Source: Nematostella vectensis (taxonomy: Eukaryota; Cnidaria; Anthozoa; Actiniaria; Edwardsiidae). From it: 64,000 nt of DNA. The notes under the pieces were generated by a model. The model had not been told where the DNA came from. It saw only the letters and a list, made by a program, of their open reading frames with translations, and made no database searches. The stretch is from the NCBI RefSeq assembly GCF_932526225.1, contig NC_064037.1, positions 9,036,203 to 9,100,202 of the forward strand. The letters run 5' to 3'. The position numbers and the translations under genes are program-made. Positions 63,201-63,676 of the stretch are shown here, piece by piece (the stretch's first letter is position 1; each line of letters opens with the position of its first letter).

Positions 63201-63676
63201 GTCACCACGCGTGCAATACGGCCTCGCAAATGGCAGTATGTTGGCGCAACGTATGATCAAAGGACAGGCATTGCGCGGCTTTATATTAATAGCCGCGTTG
63301 TCGCACGCCGCAGGATTGGCCGGTTCAAACTTGCAACAAGCTCGCCGGTTCGTATGGGAGCAAGCCAAGACAATAGGAAGTTCTTCCTGGGCCGGGTATC
63401 CTGTGTTCAGGTCTATGATGTAGCCTTGACGCCAAGACAAATTGCTAGACGCAAGCAGAGGTGCTTCAGAAAGTGCAAAGGTAATCGTATTGTTACAAAT
63501 AAAGCCACCCGTTTGATATTTTGCGGATTCGTAGTTAAAATTTTGCTTCAGAATTGCGATGTATGTTCCCAAAAGTGTCTCAAAAGGGTCGGTTACTCAA
63601 TACGATCAATGCAAAGACATTTGTTCACTTTTTACTTTTATTTTTCTAGGACAATGCCCGGGGCCATCAGGACCAA
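122..63676 (+). CDS. Giant secreted multi-exon vWA/LamG repeat protein (3' end outside window)
   Basis: One gene model built by hand from 108 exons. Every module starts and ends at a phase-1 intron (a few internal introns are phase 0 or 2), and each domain's exon lengths sum to a multiple of three, so the chain stays open for about 11,090 codons. Order: signal peptide, Cys/Pro exons, Cys module, acidic exon, then 23 vWA and 26 LamG domains joined by Pro/Thr/Lys/Arg linkers. vWA domains bind protein ligands, often through a MIDAS metal; LamG folds bind glycans or proteins. The product should be secreted and extracellular. No start with a signal peptide and no stop at a module boundary interrupts the array, so I treat it as one gene; splitting into several genes cannot be excluded without transcripts. 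The product is not one I can name. No terminal exon is seen, so the gene runs off the window. Confidence 0.8.
522..611 (+). CDS. Small Tyr/Gln/Cys exon (CCPQGMYCPG)
   Basis: Acceptor ggtctag at 515-521, donor CCAG|GTACGA at 611. It codes 30 residues rich in Asn, Tyr, Gln and Pro, ending QPCCPQGMYCPG, in phase 1-1 and so compatible with the signal-peptide exon. The function is not recognised. An extra small exon around 340-420 is possible but gives a stop in the expected frame, so I left it out. Confidence 0.6.
915..1562. mobile_element. TTAA-flanked non-autonomous element (MITE-like)
   Basis: TTAA at 915-918 and 1559-1562 flank 15-bp inverted repeats starting GGTAATTCCCTTGAA. The interior has no credible ORF but contains two direct copies of a segment reading gtcggt...ccccattttttatt (about 1081-1107 and 1450-1472). 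TTAA target duplication is typical of piggyBac-type transposition, which is as far as family assignment can go. It lies in the intron before the exon at 1678. Confidence 0.7.
1678..1890 (+). CDS. Pro/Ala-rich N-terminal exon
   Basis: Acceptor tttttccag (to 1677), donor CAGA|GTAAGT. It codes 71 residues beginning DMPPCVDGARPEPQYPQYSG, with one Cys and an Ala/Pro stretch (PAPAPTHAPTKPAADLPP) that resembles the later PT linkers. Phase 1-1. No domain is recognised; it is probably an extended linker before the Cys module. Confidence 0.7.
2316..2479. mobile_element. 148-bp hAT-like MITE with 8-bp target duplication (copy 1)
   Basis: Element 2324-2471, with 16-bp terminal inverted repeats (gagtaagtacgcagct against gggtcagtacgcagct, two mismatches), flanked by the direct repeat GATAATAA at 2316-2323 and 2472-2479. 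An 8-bp duplication is the hallmark of hAT transposons. Non-coding. A second copy of the same length is at 20889. Confidence 0.88.
2503..3179 (+). CDS. Cysteine-rich GCWKD...GGPWGNEVY module (two exons)
   Basis: Exons 2503-2745 and 3140-3179. The first codes GCWKDTWDRAIAPLEG, KCATAAKDFNLTMFAVQNGG and SISCR; the second codes GDGEGGPWGNEVYS. I recall this GC(F/W)KD-x-RAI-LEG ... FAVQ-GGQC ... GGPW-N-VY pattern from secreted proteins in cnidarians and some other invertebrates; it resembles a WSC-like carbohydrate-binding fold, but that assignment is uncertain. Four cysteines lie in the first exon. The second exon ends in phase 2, one of the few non-phase-1 boundaries, and runs directly into the acidic exon. 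Confidence 0.65.
2986..3076. repeat. Short tandem repeat, about 25 bp, four copies
   Basis: Degenerate repeats of gttagttaccctgtttggg with short spacers, in the intron between the two exons of the Cys module. Confidence 0.7.
3250..3335. repeat. Short tandem repeat, about 31 bp, three copies
   Basis: Imperfect copies of ataaccgaaggacacttttt followed by cagagcctt in the intron 3180-3579. Confidence 0.65.
3351..3395. repeat. Two adjacent short palindromes
   Basis: ttggacgattt pairs with aaatcgtccaa at 3351-3374, and tgacgctt pairs with aagcgtca at 3378-3395. Each could form a hairpin; nothing shows a function. Confidence 0.7.
3580..4877 (+). CDS. Large acidic Ser/Thr/Glu/Pro-rich exon
   Basis: Acceptor ttcttaaag (to 3579), donor GTGAGT at 4878. 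At 1,298 bp it is by far the longest exon. It encodes about 432 residues of low-complexity, Asp/Glu/Ser/Thr/Pro-rich sequence without a recognisable fold and, apart from a final CLPC motif, without Cys. Short motifs such as LGPP and LPPQQ recur near its end. It separates the N-terminal Cys module from the vWA/LamG array and is opposite in charge to that array. It could be an extended, possibly O-glycosylated spacer or an acidic pairing segment. Confidence 0.85.
5422..5448 (+). CDS. PT linker exon, 27 nt
   Basis: Acceptor ttattttacag, donor CAG|GTTAGT. It codes TARPTAPT in phase 1-1, joining CLPC to the first vWA domain. Confidence 0.7.
5600..6370 (+). CDS. vWA domain 1 (class A)
   Basis: Exons 5600-5909 and 6120-6370, 187 residues. 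It starts ACKAPLDVVFLVDGSRS, so the MIDAS DxSxS is intact; LADG supplies the second Asp. The closing Cys is NAICLG. Two Cys in total, as in other class A copies. The internal intron falls at AR|SPRRG, a position different from most later vWA copies. It is the most diverged class A copy. Confidence 0.9.
6580..6736. mobile_element. Fold-back (inverted-repeat) element, 157 bp
   Basis: Arms of about 65 bp: attcaccttccccatctctt at 6580 is matched in reverse complement at the right end (to 6736), through the cacaattctttgcga core and gaaaccgaggtca. Snap-back MITE in the intron after vWA1. No clear target duplication. Confidence 0.8.
6944..7003 (+). CDS. Linker exon with CxC
   Basis: Acceptor ttttgcag, donor CCAG|GTAAAT, 60 nt, phase 1-1. 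It codes GSGGTLIRATHRVCICPVKP. Unlike other linkers it carries two Cys and few Thr-Pro pairs. Confidence 0.6.
7391..7441 (+). CDS. PT linker exon, 51 nt
   Basis: Acceptor tattgtttag, donor CCAG|GTATGT. It codes PPTKRPTITTKPTRRP, phase 1-1. Confidence 0.8.
7958..9749 (+). CDS. LamG domain 1 (class A)
   Basis: Exons 7958-8319 and 9488-9749, 208 residues. The Laminin_G_3/ConA-like pattern is clear: LAIYPLS, RGRDISGHRNP, PGPDG, RNSYILFPN, ITFIAWVYP-type strand, NQWNYISASY, then MRYFRGRVSCMQIY and a closing LCFRA, giving the conserved C-terminal Cys pair. The 1,168-bp intron is phase 0 (LK|VLRPNQW) and contains a 26-bp minisatellite and a fold-back element ending just before the second exon. Confidence 0.9.
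8511..8920. repeat. 26-bp minisatellite, about 16 copies
   Basis: The unit is agcggttcttgtacgtagag followed by tgtcct, with point variants that increase toward the right end. It sits in the LamG1 internal intron. Confidence 0.92.
9208..9466. mobile_element. Fold-back element abutting the LamG1 second exon
   Basis: The left arm (from ccctgtttctagttccacta, through tacagtgtaagcctcg and ataccagcgag) is matched in reverse complement by ctcgctggtat, cgaggcttgcactgta and the ggatctcgaaactgg end. It stops about 20 bp before the exon at 9488, so its right arm lies in the branch-point zone. Confidence 0.72.
10036..10080 (+). CDS. PT linker exon, 45 nt
   Basis: Acceptor tttaatgcag, donor ATCA|GTAAGT. 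It codes RPTKRPTGKPTTKPI, phase 1-1. Confidence 0.8.
10181..10807 (+). CDS. LamG domain 2 (class A), single exon
   Basis: Acceptor cccctacag, donor AGAG|GTAAGG, 209 residues with no internal intron. Motifs: VAFYPLT, PGPDGSPNGSY, RNSYIVFPNRGRLDT, AWNFVAATYDHRTGVGKLFV, RRYFRGRITCMQVY and LCFRG. Two Cys. Strongly basic. Confidence 0.93.
11168..11221 (+). CDS. PT linker exon, 54 nt
   Basis: Acceptor tctccacag, donor CCAG|GTCAGT. It codes WPTPKPPKTLPTPTRRP, phase 1-1. Confidence 0.8.
11640..12834 (+). CDS. vWA domain 2 (class A)
   Basis: Exons 11640-11931 and 12551-12834, 192 residues. It starts VCKPKLDLGFLIDGSGS (DxSxS intact), has RGNTFAGRAL (MIDAS Thr) and LTDGKSRDSV (Asp), and closes NRLCRE followed by a short PTPTK tail. 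The 619-bp intron interrupts VKR|YLF in phase 2, a site not used by other copies; donor and downstream exon both begin GTACCT. Confidence 0.9.
12955..13125. repeat. Interspersed repeat fragment (copy 1)
   Basis: Contains gagaagagtttctctgacgt, tcgagcatcag, and then a block from aaaacacactatttcaacct to cacgtctacgcagacc. The second block recurs in diverged form at about 43500-43570. A shorter piece, tgcctacgcagaccacctac, occurs near 2924. Confidence 0.6.
13217..13270 (+). CDS. PT linker exon, 54 nt
   Basis: Acceptor tatattttag, donor GCTC|GTAAGT. It codes PTKRPTRPTRPPKPTKPA, phase 1-1. Confidence 0.85.
13927..15189 (+). CDS. LamG domain 3 (class A)
   Basis: Exons 13927-14390 and 15027-15189, 209 residues. 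Motifs: MGIYPLN, GSGPDGLPAGS, NSYIYYPNRGRLDT, RRWNYLAFTYD, then RNLGRFRLATNHP and SCFRG after the intron. The intron (phase 0, PIAQ|RNLG) lies later in the fold than those of LamG1, 4, 5 and 24. The second exon reads WFFRGGIACVHVYS, with a Gly in place of the usual Arg after RG. Confidence 0.88.
14640..15000. repeat. Degenerate gtttaa-rich repeat tract
   Basis: Many copies of ggtttaac/ggtttaat spaced 12-25 bp through the intron that splits LamG3. Decayed minisatellite, no coding. Confidence 0.6.
15466..15492 (+). CDS. PT linker microexon, 27 nt
   Basis: Acceptor tcatttgcag, donor CAAC|GTGCGT. It codes PITRPTPQ, phase 1-1. The donor is weaker than most. Confidence 0.7.
15825..16830 (+). CDS. 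LamG domain 4 (class A)
   Basis: Exons 15825-16209 and 16580-16830, 212 residues. Motifs: VAIYPLDKSNRGRDVSGSRR, TGPDGVSKTS, NRGLLDTRNSITILAWIYH, YRAWSYVGATYNQRT, RRYFRGRISCVQIY, RCFKG. The intron is phase 2 at R|YRAW, the same site as in LamG5. Two consecutive LamG domains (3 and 4) occur here without a vWA between them. Confidence 0.9.
16960..17250. repeat. GAT/GAC-rich simple repeat
   Basis: Imperfect (gatgac)n and (gatgat)n tracts interrupted by a gtcgtc-rich segment near 17120-17155, in the intron after LamG4. Confidence 0.85.
17410..17487 (+). CDS. PT linker exon, 78 nt, probable GC donor
   Basis: Acceptor tttctcctag. It codes PPPTKPTRPTLRPTRPTRPP and then QPPIT. Phase-1 continuity needs a donor at ACAG|GCATGT, a GC-AG intron; the nearest GT (17491) would break frame. 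It is the longest linker exon. Confidence 0.65.
17972..18840 (+). CDS. vWA domain 3 (class A)
   Basis: Exons 17972-18313 and 18622-18840, 187 residues. VCRSTVDLGFVIDGSGS (DxSxS), RGSTFIGKAL (Thr), VLTDGISRDRV (Asp), closing RVCRPY. The intron is phase 1 inside the strand carrying the MIDAS Asp (VLI|VLTDG), a site unique in the array. A 16-nt C run lies in this intron. Confidence 0.9.
18523..18538. repeat. Poly-C tract, 16 nt
   Basis: Uninterrupted C run in the internal intron of vWA3, about 85 bp upstream of the acceptor. Confidence 0.95.
19165..19188 (+). CDS. PT linker microexon, 24 nt
   Basis: Acceptor tgcttttag, donor ACTC|GTAAGT. It codes PPTKRPT, phase 1-1. Confidence 0.8.
19279..20284 (+). 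CDS. LamG domain 5 (class A)
   Basis: Exons 19279-19660 and 20028-20284, 213 residues. Motifs: SAVYPLDKPRRGRDISRNRN, PGPDGRRDGSTQFYG, RNSFVEIPYLPKLRA, YKAWNYVGASYDDRTGIASLF, GRYFKGRLFCVQLF, RCFLKG. The intron is phase 2 at R|YKAW. The second exon's acceptor lies inside a 41-bp minisatellite. Confidence 0.9.
19801..20045. repeat. 41-bp minisatellite that includes the LamG5 acceptor
   Basis: About six diverged copies of a unit tgtgcctcaggtatacggcg then tgttttcactgc. The last copy runs into the exon: tgcctcag|gtataaggcatg. An intronic copy at about 19899-19918 reproduces the acceptor and first exon bases. Confidence 0.75.
20764..20814 (+). CDS. PT linker exon, 51 nt
   Basis: Acceptor ctcttttag, donor CGAG|GTATGT. 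It codes PITRPPPTPRPTKPPR, phase 1-1. Confidence 0.85.
20881..21044. mobile_element. 148-bp hAT-like MITE with 8-bp target duplication (copy 2)
   Basis: Element 20889-21036, the same family and length as the copy at 2324, flanked by a different perfect duplication, ATCTTTGT (20881-20888 and 21037-21044). Two sites with different 8-bp duplications prove two separate insertions. Confidence 0.9.
21398..21952 (+). CDS. vWA domain 4 (class B, degenerate MIDAS)
   Basis: Single exon, 185 residues. VCRVRIDLGFLIDVSHGM replaces DxSxS; GPRRTGRAL lacks the Thr in place; VVTSGRSGD has Ser for the MIDAS Asp. An extra Cys appears in KPRCGRRRV, giving three Cys. It is followed directly by LamG6 with no PT linker exon. 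First class B copy in the gene. Confidence 0.9.
22259..22900 (+). CDS. LamG domain 6 (class B)
   Basis: Single exon, 214 residues. It starts VIRRKAPVAIYPLN and contains SGPDGHPQGAYKFYG, NNGCLDT (the extra Cys), TWNYIAATFDHRRGVATLW, VSCVQIF and KACFLPG. Three Cys, matching the three in the preceding vWA4. Confidence 0.92.
23115..23162 (+). CDS. PT linker exon, 48 nt
   Basis: Acceptor cttttctcag, donor CCGG|GTAGGT. It codes PTRPTRRPTRPIPKP, phase 1-1. Confidence 0.85.
23284..24392 (+). CDS. vWA domain 5 (class A) with fused PT tail
   Basis: Exons 23284-23527 and 24019-24392, 206 residues. VCKVEVDVAFLIDGSSS, GNTKIGQAL and VLTDGISRD keep the MIDAS. Intron phase 2 at LR|FPHG, the site shared by most class A copies. 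The last exon continues without an intron into PTKRPTPTRRPVPAP, so the linker is fused to the domain. It is followed by another vWA, not by a LamG. Confidence 0.9.
24785..25537 (+). CDS. vWA domain 6 (class A) with fused PT tail
   Basis: Exons 24785-25025 and 25173-25537, 202 residues. VCKTRLDLGFLIDGSGS, GGTKTGKAL, VITDGLSQDRV, closing TLCEPVPVTIKPTVPTRTP. Exon structure and tail match the class A vWA of the 3,375-bp units, so it looks like the diverged equivalent lying just upstream of the homogenised array. Confidence 0.92.
25603..26238 (+). CDS. LamG domain 7 (class A), unit 1
   Basis: Single exon, 212 residues: AAAVYPLDKRRRGKDISRSG, APGPDGRRQGSTQFFG, YRAWNYVGTTYNGRTG, RVFCVQIY, RCFVRS. 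By hand count it has about 45 Lys/Arg against 7 Asp/Glu. Unit-1 variants: APQTSV (shared with unit 5) and HFWMVG (others have HLWMVG). Confidence 0.95.
26328..26381 (+). CDS. PT linker exon, unit 1
   Basis: Acceptor tatttgcag, donor AAAG|GTGAAT. It codes PQPTPRPTPPKPTAPPK, identical in all five units. Confidence 0.88.
26475..27017 (+). CDS. vWA domain 7 (class B), unit 1
   Basis: Single exon, 181 residues. VCRQRMDLGFLIDISSQV, GQRRTGRAL and VLTSGGSVDSV show all three MIDAS elements changed. Extra Cys in KPQCGRKRV. It closes NRVCTSPR and passes straight to LamG8. Confidence 0.94.
27106..27747 (+). CDS. LamG domain 8 (class B), unit 1
   Basis: Single exon, 214 residues: VIVRRGAVGLYMLTSASGAR, GPDRHPKGALYFRG, NTGCLDTRQS (extra Cys), VACLQIY, IACFRSG. 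Unit-1 variant GRKNSYV; other units have GRRNSYV. Confidence 0.94.
27851..27883 (+). CDS. PT linker exon, unit 1
   Basis: Acceptor tgttttatag, donor CCCA|GTAAGT, 33 nt. It codes PIPPVPTKRP. Confidence 0.85.
27988..28898 (+). CDS. vWA domain 8 (class A), unit 1
   Basis: Exons 27988-28228 and 28540-28898, 200 residues. CKVRLDLGFLIDGSGSI, GGTKTGRAL and VLTDGKSQDSV keep the MIDAS. Intron phase 2 at IR|YPRGG. The tail PVPPTVPTRPPG acts as linker to the next unit's LamG. Unit-1 variant RVHKQAL (others RVRKQAL). Confidence 0.94.
28978..29613 (+). CDS. LamG domain 9 (class A), unit 2
   Basis: As LamG7 with APHTSV and HLWMVG. Its acceptor intron (gtttcacag) differs from that of unit 1, which marks the upstream edge of the homogenised block. 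Same protein as LamG11. Confidence 0.94.
29703..29756 (+). CDS. PT linker exon, unit 2
   Basis: Same sequence and splice sites as the unit-1 copy. Confidence 0.88.
29850..30392 (+). CDS. vWA domain 9 (class B), unit 2
   Basis: Same protein as vWA7: degenerate MIDAS, three Cys, no linker before LamG10. Confidence 0.94.
30481..31122 (+). CDS. LamG domain 10 (class B), unit 2
   Basis: As LamG8 but GRRNSYV. The acceptor is ggtccgcag instead of ggttcgcag. The extra Cys (GCLDT) is kept. Confidence 0.94.
31226..31258 (+). CDS. PT linker exon, unit 2
   Basis: 33 nt, same as the unit-1 copy. Confidence 0.85.
31363..32273 (+). CDS. vWA domain 10 (class A), unit 2
   Basis: Exons 31363-31603 and 31915-32273. 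MIDAS intact. Unit-2 variant VESFAIG where other units have VELFAIG. Confidence 0.94.
32353..32988 (+). CDS. LamG domain 11 (class A), unit 3
   Basis: Protein identical to LamG9 (APHTSV, HLWMVG, DRRHFKG). Confidence 0.94.
33078..33131 (+). CDS. PT linker exon, unit 3
   Basis: Same sequence and splice sites as the unit-1 copy. Confidence 0.88.
33225..33767 (+). CDS. vWA domain 11 (class B), unit 3
   Basis: Same protein as vWA7 and vWA9; degenerate MIDAS and extra Cys. Confidence 0.94.
33856..34497 (+). CDS. LamG domain 12 (class B), unit 3
   Basis: Variants GKGIGLW and AIYVDRS, shared only with unit 4; units 1, 2 and 5 read GKGVGLW and AIFVDRS. Confidence 0.94.
34601..34633 (+). CDS. PT linker exon, unit 3
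   Basis: 33 nt, same as the unit-1 copy. Confidence 0.85.
34738..35648 (+). CDS. vWA domain 12 (class A), unit 3
   Basis: Exons 34738-34978 and 35290-35648. Unit-3 variant GGTNTGRAL (others GGTKTGRAL), next to the MIDAS Thr, which is kept. Confidence 0.94.
35728..36363 (+). CDS. LamG domain 13 (class A), unit 4
   Basis: As LamG9 but DRRYFKG, the residue most other LamG copies of the gene carry at this site. Confidence 0.94.
36453..36506 (+). CDS. PT linker exon, unit 4
   Basis: Same sequence and splice sites as the unit-1 copy. Confidence 0.88.
36600..37142 (+). CDS. vWA domain 13 (class B), unit 4
   Basis: As vWA7 with one change, LAFSQS for LALSQS. Degenerate MIDAS and extra Cys kept. 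Confidence 0.94.
37231..37872 (+). CDS. LamG domain 14 (class B), unit 4
   Basis: As LamG12 with the further changes ATNHPVFIGA (others ATNYPVSIGA). Intron after it lacks one base, shifting the array period to 3374. Confidence 0.94.
37975..38007 (+). CDS. PT linker exon, unit 4
   Basis: 33 nt, same as the unit-1 copy. Confidence 0.85.
38112..39022 (+). CDS. vWA domain 14 (class A), unit 4
   Basis: Exons 38112-38352 and 38664-39022. MIDAS intact (DGSGS, GGTKTG, LTDG). Confidence 0.94.
39102..39737 (+). CDS. LamG domain 15 (class A), unit 5
   Basis: Carries APQTSV like unit 1 rather than APHTSV of units 2-4, plus own variants FFINRRV and DRRNFKG. Confidence 0.94.
39827..39880 (+). CDS. PT linker exon, unit 5
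   Basis: Same coding sequence as the unit-1 copy. Confidence 0.88.
39974..40516 (+). CDS. vWA domain 15 (class B), unit 5
   Basis: As vWA7 with IIRGKRRTG and NLREIA changes. Degenerate MIDAS, three Cys. Confidence 0.94.
40605..41246 (+). CDS. LamG domain 16 (class B), unit 5
   Basis: As LamG8/10 with DRRTALATLW (others DRRSALATLW). Last exon of the homogenised array: after its donor (CAG|GTAA) sequence becomes unique. Confidence 0.94.
41349..41405 (+). CDS. PT linker exon, 57 nt
   Basis: Acceptor tcctttcag, donor ACAA|GTATGT. It codes PVPTKAPTKPTSGPLPPT, phase 1-1; unrelated in sequence to the unit linker at the same relative place. Confidence 0.85.
41822..44097 (+). CDS. vWA domain 16 (class A) with PT tail
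   Basis: Exons 41822-42062 and 43736-44097, 201 residues. GCQVPLDLAILIDGSGS (DxSxS), GGTNLGAAL (Thr), VLSDAISRD (Asp kept though Gly is lost), closing RICRPG and a tail ending TVPTKRPG. The 1,673-bp intron, phase 2 at IR|YPSGG, is large because it holds a 1.2-kb TTAA-flanked inverted-repeat element. Confidence 0.92.
42174..43390. mobile_element. 1.2-kb TTAA-flanked element with long inverted repeats
   Basis: TTAA at 42174-42177 and 43387-43390. Inside, arms of roughly 350 bp pair in reverse complement: (a/c)gtggcccgcgtcaatt, ggactgctttcccaaaaaat and cacgcatt at the left recur inverted at the right, as do ggatcacgcctgtg and aacgatattcggttgggccg further in. The unpaired centre (about 42550-43015) has no convincing ORF. 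It is a non-autonomous, piggyBac-type by target only. It doubles the length of the vWA16 intron. Confidence 0.85.
43441..43600. repeat. Interspersed repeat fragment (copy 2)
   Basis: aaaacatatcacttcaacct, tgcgttgg, and then ccaccaggtctactcagacc and the tail aagcttgtaa align with the repeat at 12955-13125. Family unknown; it lies just right of the TTAA element. Confidence 0.55.
44214..44855 (+). CDS. LamG domain 17 (class A)
   Basis: Single exon, 214 residues: RVVYPIDRLRGGRDISGG, SGPDGRRDGSTEFSG, YRAWNYVAATYSHRTGFASLF, SRYFRGRIFCVQIY, ICFRKG. Two Cys. Confidence 0.93.
45042..45095 (+). CDS. PT linker exon, 54 nt
   Basis: Acceptor ttttttacag, donor AAAA|GTAAGT. It codes GPQPTVRPPTKRPTPPPK, phase 1-1. 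Confidence 0.85.
45346..45891 (+). CDS. vWA domain 17 (class B)
   Basis: Single exon, 182 residues. CKQRMDLGFLIDVSSTV, GRRITGRAL and VITSGRSVDSV: MIDAS lost. Extra Cys RPHCGRKRV. The 3' half is almost the same as in vWA20 while the 5' half is not. No linker before LamG18. Confidence 0.93.
46031..46669 (+). CDS. LamG domain 18 (class B)
   Basis: Single exon, 213 residues: VIVRRGAVALYQLT, RGPDNHPRGAIFLRG, NNGCLDTQQS (extra Cys), VACLQVY, VACFRHG. Confidence 0.93.
46737..46781 (+). CDS. PT linker exon, 45 nt
   Basis: Acceptor tgttcttag, donor AAAG|GTTTGT. It codes VPTQRPTIPTKPPTK, phase 1-1. Confidence 0.82.
47031..47618 (+). CDS. vWA domain 18 (class A), single exon
   Basis: 196 residues without the usual IR|YPRGG intron. 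VCRNRIDIGFLVDGSAS, GGTKLRRAL and VLTDGISRRGV keep DxSxS, Thr and Asp. It closes SICLPTRPTKKPTRR, so part of the linker is fused to the domain. Confidence 0.92.
47747..47773 (+). CDS. PT linker microexon, 27 nt
   Basis: Acceptor catttcag, donor AAAC|GTAAGT. It codes PTKRPTKPK. Confidence 0.82.
48011..48637 (+). CDS. LamG domain 19 (class A)
   Basis: Single exon, 209 residues: AIAFYPLNGRSRGRDIGP, AGPDGWPRGSYFFPG, NNGGIDARRSITIVGWVYP, RQWNYFAATYDHRTGLATLW, RRYFRGRISCVHVY, VCLRG. Gly replaces Cys at the class B position. Confidence 0.92.
48891..48920 (+). CDS. PT linker microexon, 30 nt
   Basis: Acceptor gttcttaag, an AAG instead of the usual CAG/TAG, donor CCCA|GTAAGT. It codes GAPPPTPTLP. Confidence 0.75.
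49216..49851 (+). CDS. LamG domain 20 (class A)
   Basis: Single exon, 212 residues: VVAVYPLDRIHGARDVTR, GPDGRRDGSTEFRG, NRGKLDTRRSTTILAWVYH, YRAWNYVGVSYDYRTGNAII, GRYFRGRLFCLQVY, RCFREG. It follows LamG19 with only a linker between. Confidence 0.92.
50100..50117 (+). CDS. PT linker microexon, 18 nt
   Basis: Acceptor tttttccgtag, donor CCTC|GTAAGT. It codes EEPTKP, six codons in phase 1-1: the shortest exon in the gene. Confidence 0.72.
50197..50235 (+). CDS. PT linker exon, 39 nt
   Basis: Acceptor tctttcag, donor GGGC|GTAAGT. It codes PRTPPKPTVTPVG, phase 1-1. Two linker exons in a row occur here. Confidence 0.8.
50311..50880 (+). CDS. vWA domain 19 (class A), single exon
   Basis: 190 residues. 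VCNRPIDLGLLVDGSGS in-frame as LCNRP after the linker, GGTRTGQAL, LLTDGISQDSV: MIDAS intact. It closes MACSPQPRPT. No internal intron. Confidence 0.92.
50984..51040 (+). CDS. PT linker exon, 57 nt
   Basis: Acceptor tgctttcag, donor AAAG|GTACAC. It codes KPKPTPRTVPTKSPTPPPK, phase 1-1. Confidence 0.82.
51205..51750 (+). CDS. vWA domain 20 (class B)
   Basis: Single exon, 182 residues. VCRRRIDLGFLIDVSRAV, GRRSTGRAL and VITRGRSVDSV: MIDAS lost, with Arg in place of Asp. Extra Cys RPQCGRKRV. It is followed directly by LamG21. Confidence 0.93.
51861..52502 (+). CDS. LamG domain 21 (class B)
   Basis: Single exon, 214 residues: VIVHRGAVGLYELTGKTG, TGPDRHPKGALYLRG, NSGCLDTQQS (extra Cys), SWNYIALTYSHKNGVANLW, VACLQVF, RACWRSG. 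Confidence 0.93.
52719..52787 (+). CDS. PT linker exon, 69 nt
   Basis: Acceptor ctttttag, donor CCTG|GTATGC. It codes VPTKSPVVPTKRPVIPTKPP then NRP, a threefold VPTK/IPTK repeat. Confidence 0.85.
53241..54068 (+). CDS. vWA domain 21 (class A)
   Basis: Exons 53241-53481 and 53740-54068, 190 residues. VCQSRVDLGFLLDGSGS, GGTRVGNAL, LVTDGISQDRV: MIDAS intact. Intron phase 2 at IR|FPRGG. It closes LACRPYNSG. Its donor opens into a 0.8-kb minisatellite. Confidence 0.92.
54083..54898. repeat. 29-31-bp minisatellite, about 27 copies
   Basis: The unit is ttgacatggtgtgaagtact followed by gtagtataccc; copies alternate between 31-bp (cccttgac, ccgttgac) and 29-bp (ccctgac) forms. It starts 15 bp after the vWA21 donor and fills most of the intron. 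No spacers, so not CRISPR-like. Confidence 0.95.
55209..55229 (+). CDS. PT linker microexon, 21 nt
   Basis: Acceptor tctttcag, donor TACA|GTAAGT. It codes VPTPRPY, phase 1-1. Confidence 0.72.
55321..55860 (+). CDS. vWA domain 22 (class A), single exon
   Basis: 180 residues. CNTNIDLVFAIDASSSV (DxSxS), GGTSTGRAL, LITDGKSSDDV: MIDAS intact though the flanks are diverged. It closes RKTCES. It is the second of two vWA domains in a row. Confidence 0.92.
56210..56269 (+). CDS. PT linker exon, 60 nt
   Basis: Acceptor ttgtttcag; donor CCGA|GTTAGT restores phase 1. It codes PLPTLPTKRPTKRPTKPRP. Confidence 0.8.
56348..56950 (+). CDS. LamG domain 22 (class A, shortened)
   Basis: Single exon, 201 residues, the shortest LamG. 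IAVFPLDRRSNGRDISRG, PGPFGRPDRSTYFRG (Phe for Asp), TWNYVAATYNHRTQIATVW. Two loops seen in the others are missing: the HYNPRGWGVHLW segment is reduced to EYFRGVKFW, and the GDRRYF segment before FRGRIHC is gone. Confidence 0.9.
57463..57492 (+). CDS. PT linker microexon, 30 nt
   Basis: Acceptor ttttcttag, donor CCAC|GTAAGT. It codes GPIPSPTQPP. Confidence 0.8.
57589..58218 (+). CDS. LamG domain 23 (class A)
   Basis: Single exon, 210 residues: LAFYPLNVRYGARDISRSKN, GPDNRAGGSFRFKG, NNGKIDARRSITLLAWINP, AWSFVGTSYDGRTGVARLFV, NRVFRGRITCMQVY, LCFS. Donor TTCA|GTGAGT. Confidence 0.92.
58631..58699 (+). CDS. PT linker exon, 69 nt
   Basis: Acceptor cctgttttag, donor CCAG|GTAAGA. It codes TRPLPTPPRPTKRPTPTRRP, ending PP. 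Confidence 0.85.
59025..59656 (+). CDS. vWA domain 23 (class B, most degenerate MIDAS)
   Basis: Exons 59025-59202 and 59298-59656, 179 residues. ACRAKIDLGFLIETGSS replaces the first MIDAS Asp by Glu and deletes residues after it; VITSGRSSDSV lacks the second Asp. Extra Cys RRQCDRKRI. It is the only class B vWA with an internal intron, at FTR|YFSK, upstream of the usual class A site. It is followed directly by LamG24. Confidence 0.9.
60105..61044 (+). CDS. LamG domain 24 (class B)
   Basis: Exons 60105-60431 and 60736-61044, 212 residues. GASALYPLNLVTRGRDTS, GPDGLPIGSYFLPG, SRCLDTRRS (extra Cys), then GQWNYIAATYDYNTGLATLW, IACLQIF, VCFRG. Intron phase 1 at LL(A)|KFVPRNG, a site used by no other LamG here. 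Confidence 0.9.
61375..61404 (+). CDS. PT linker microexon, 30 nt
   Basis: Acceptor ttttttcag, donor CCAA|GTAAGA. It codes APPTPTPAPP. Confidence 0.8.
61485..62126 (+). CDS. LamG domain 25 (class A)
   Basis: Single exon, 214 residues, with an unusual AAG acceptor (cttttaag). KVVAIYPLDRKNGGREVS, GPDGRRDSSTQFYG, KLDPVTSISILAWVYH, YKAWNYVGATYDYHTGVAKLW, RRYFKGRISCVQIY, TCFKP. Confidence 0.9.
62382..62450 (+). CDS. PT linker exon, 69 nt
   Basis: Acceptor ttctttgaag (AAG type), donor CAAG|GTGAGT. It codes PPRPVPTTKRPTKKPTKKPT, ending PQ. Confidence 0.82.
62839..63480 (+). CDS. LamG domain 26 (class A)
   Basis: Single exon, 214 residues: RASAFYPLTFRTRGRDLS, APGPDRKPGGSYQFYG, NRGRLDTRNSMTILAWVYQ, KWQYVGATYDQRTGIARLYI, RKFFLGRVSCVQVY, RCFRKCKG. 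It has a third Cys at its very end (KCKG), not at the class B position. Confidence 0.92.
63650..63676 (+). CDS. Last visible exon: Cys-Pro-Gly-Pro microexon
   Basis: Acceptor tttttctag, donor CCAA|GTAAGT, 27 nt, phase 1-1. It codes GQCPGPSGP. It differs from the Thr/Lys/Arg-rich linkers by its Cys and PGP-SGP pattern. The gene continues past the window. Confidence 0.65.
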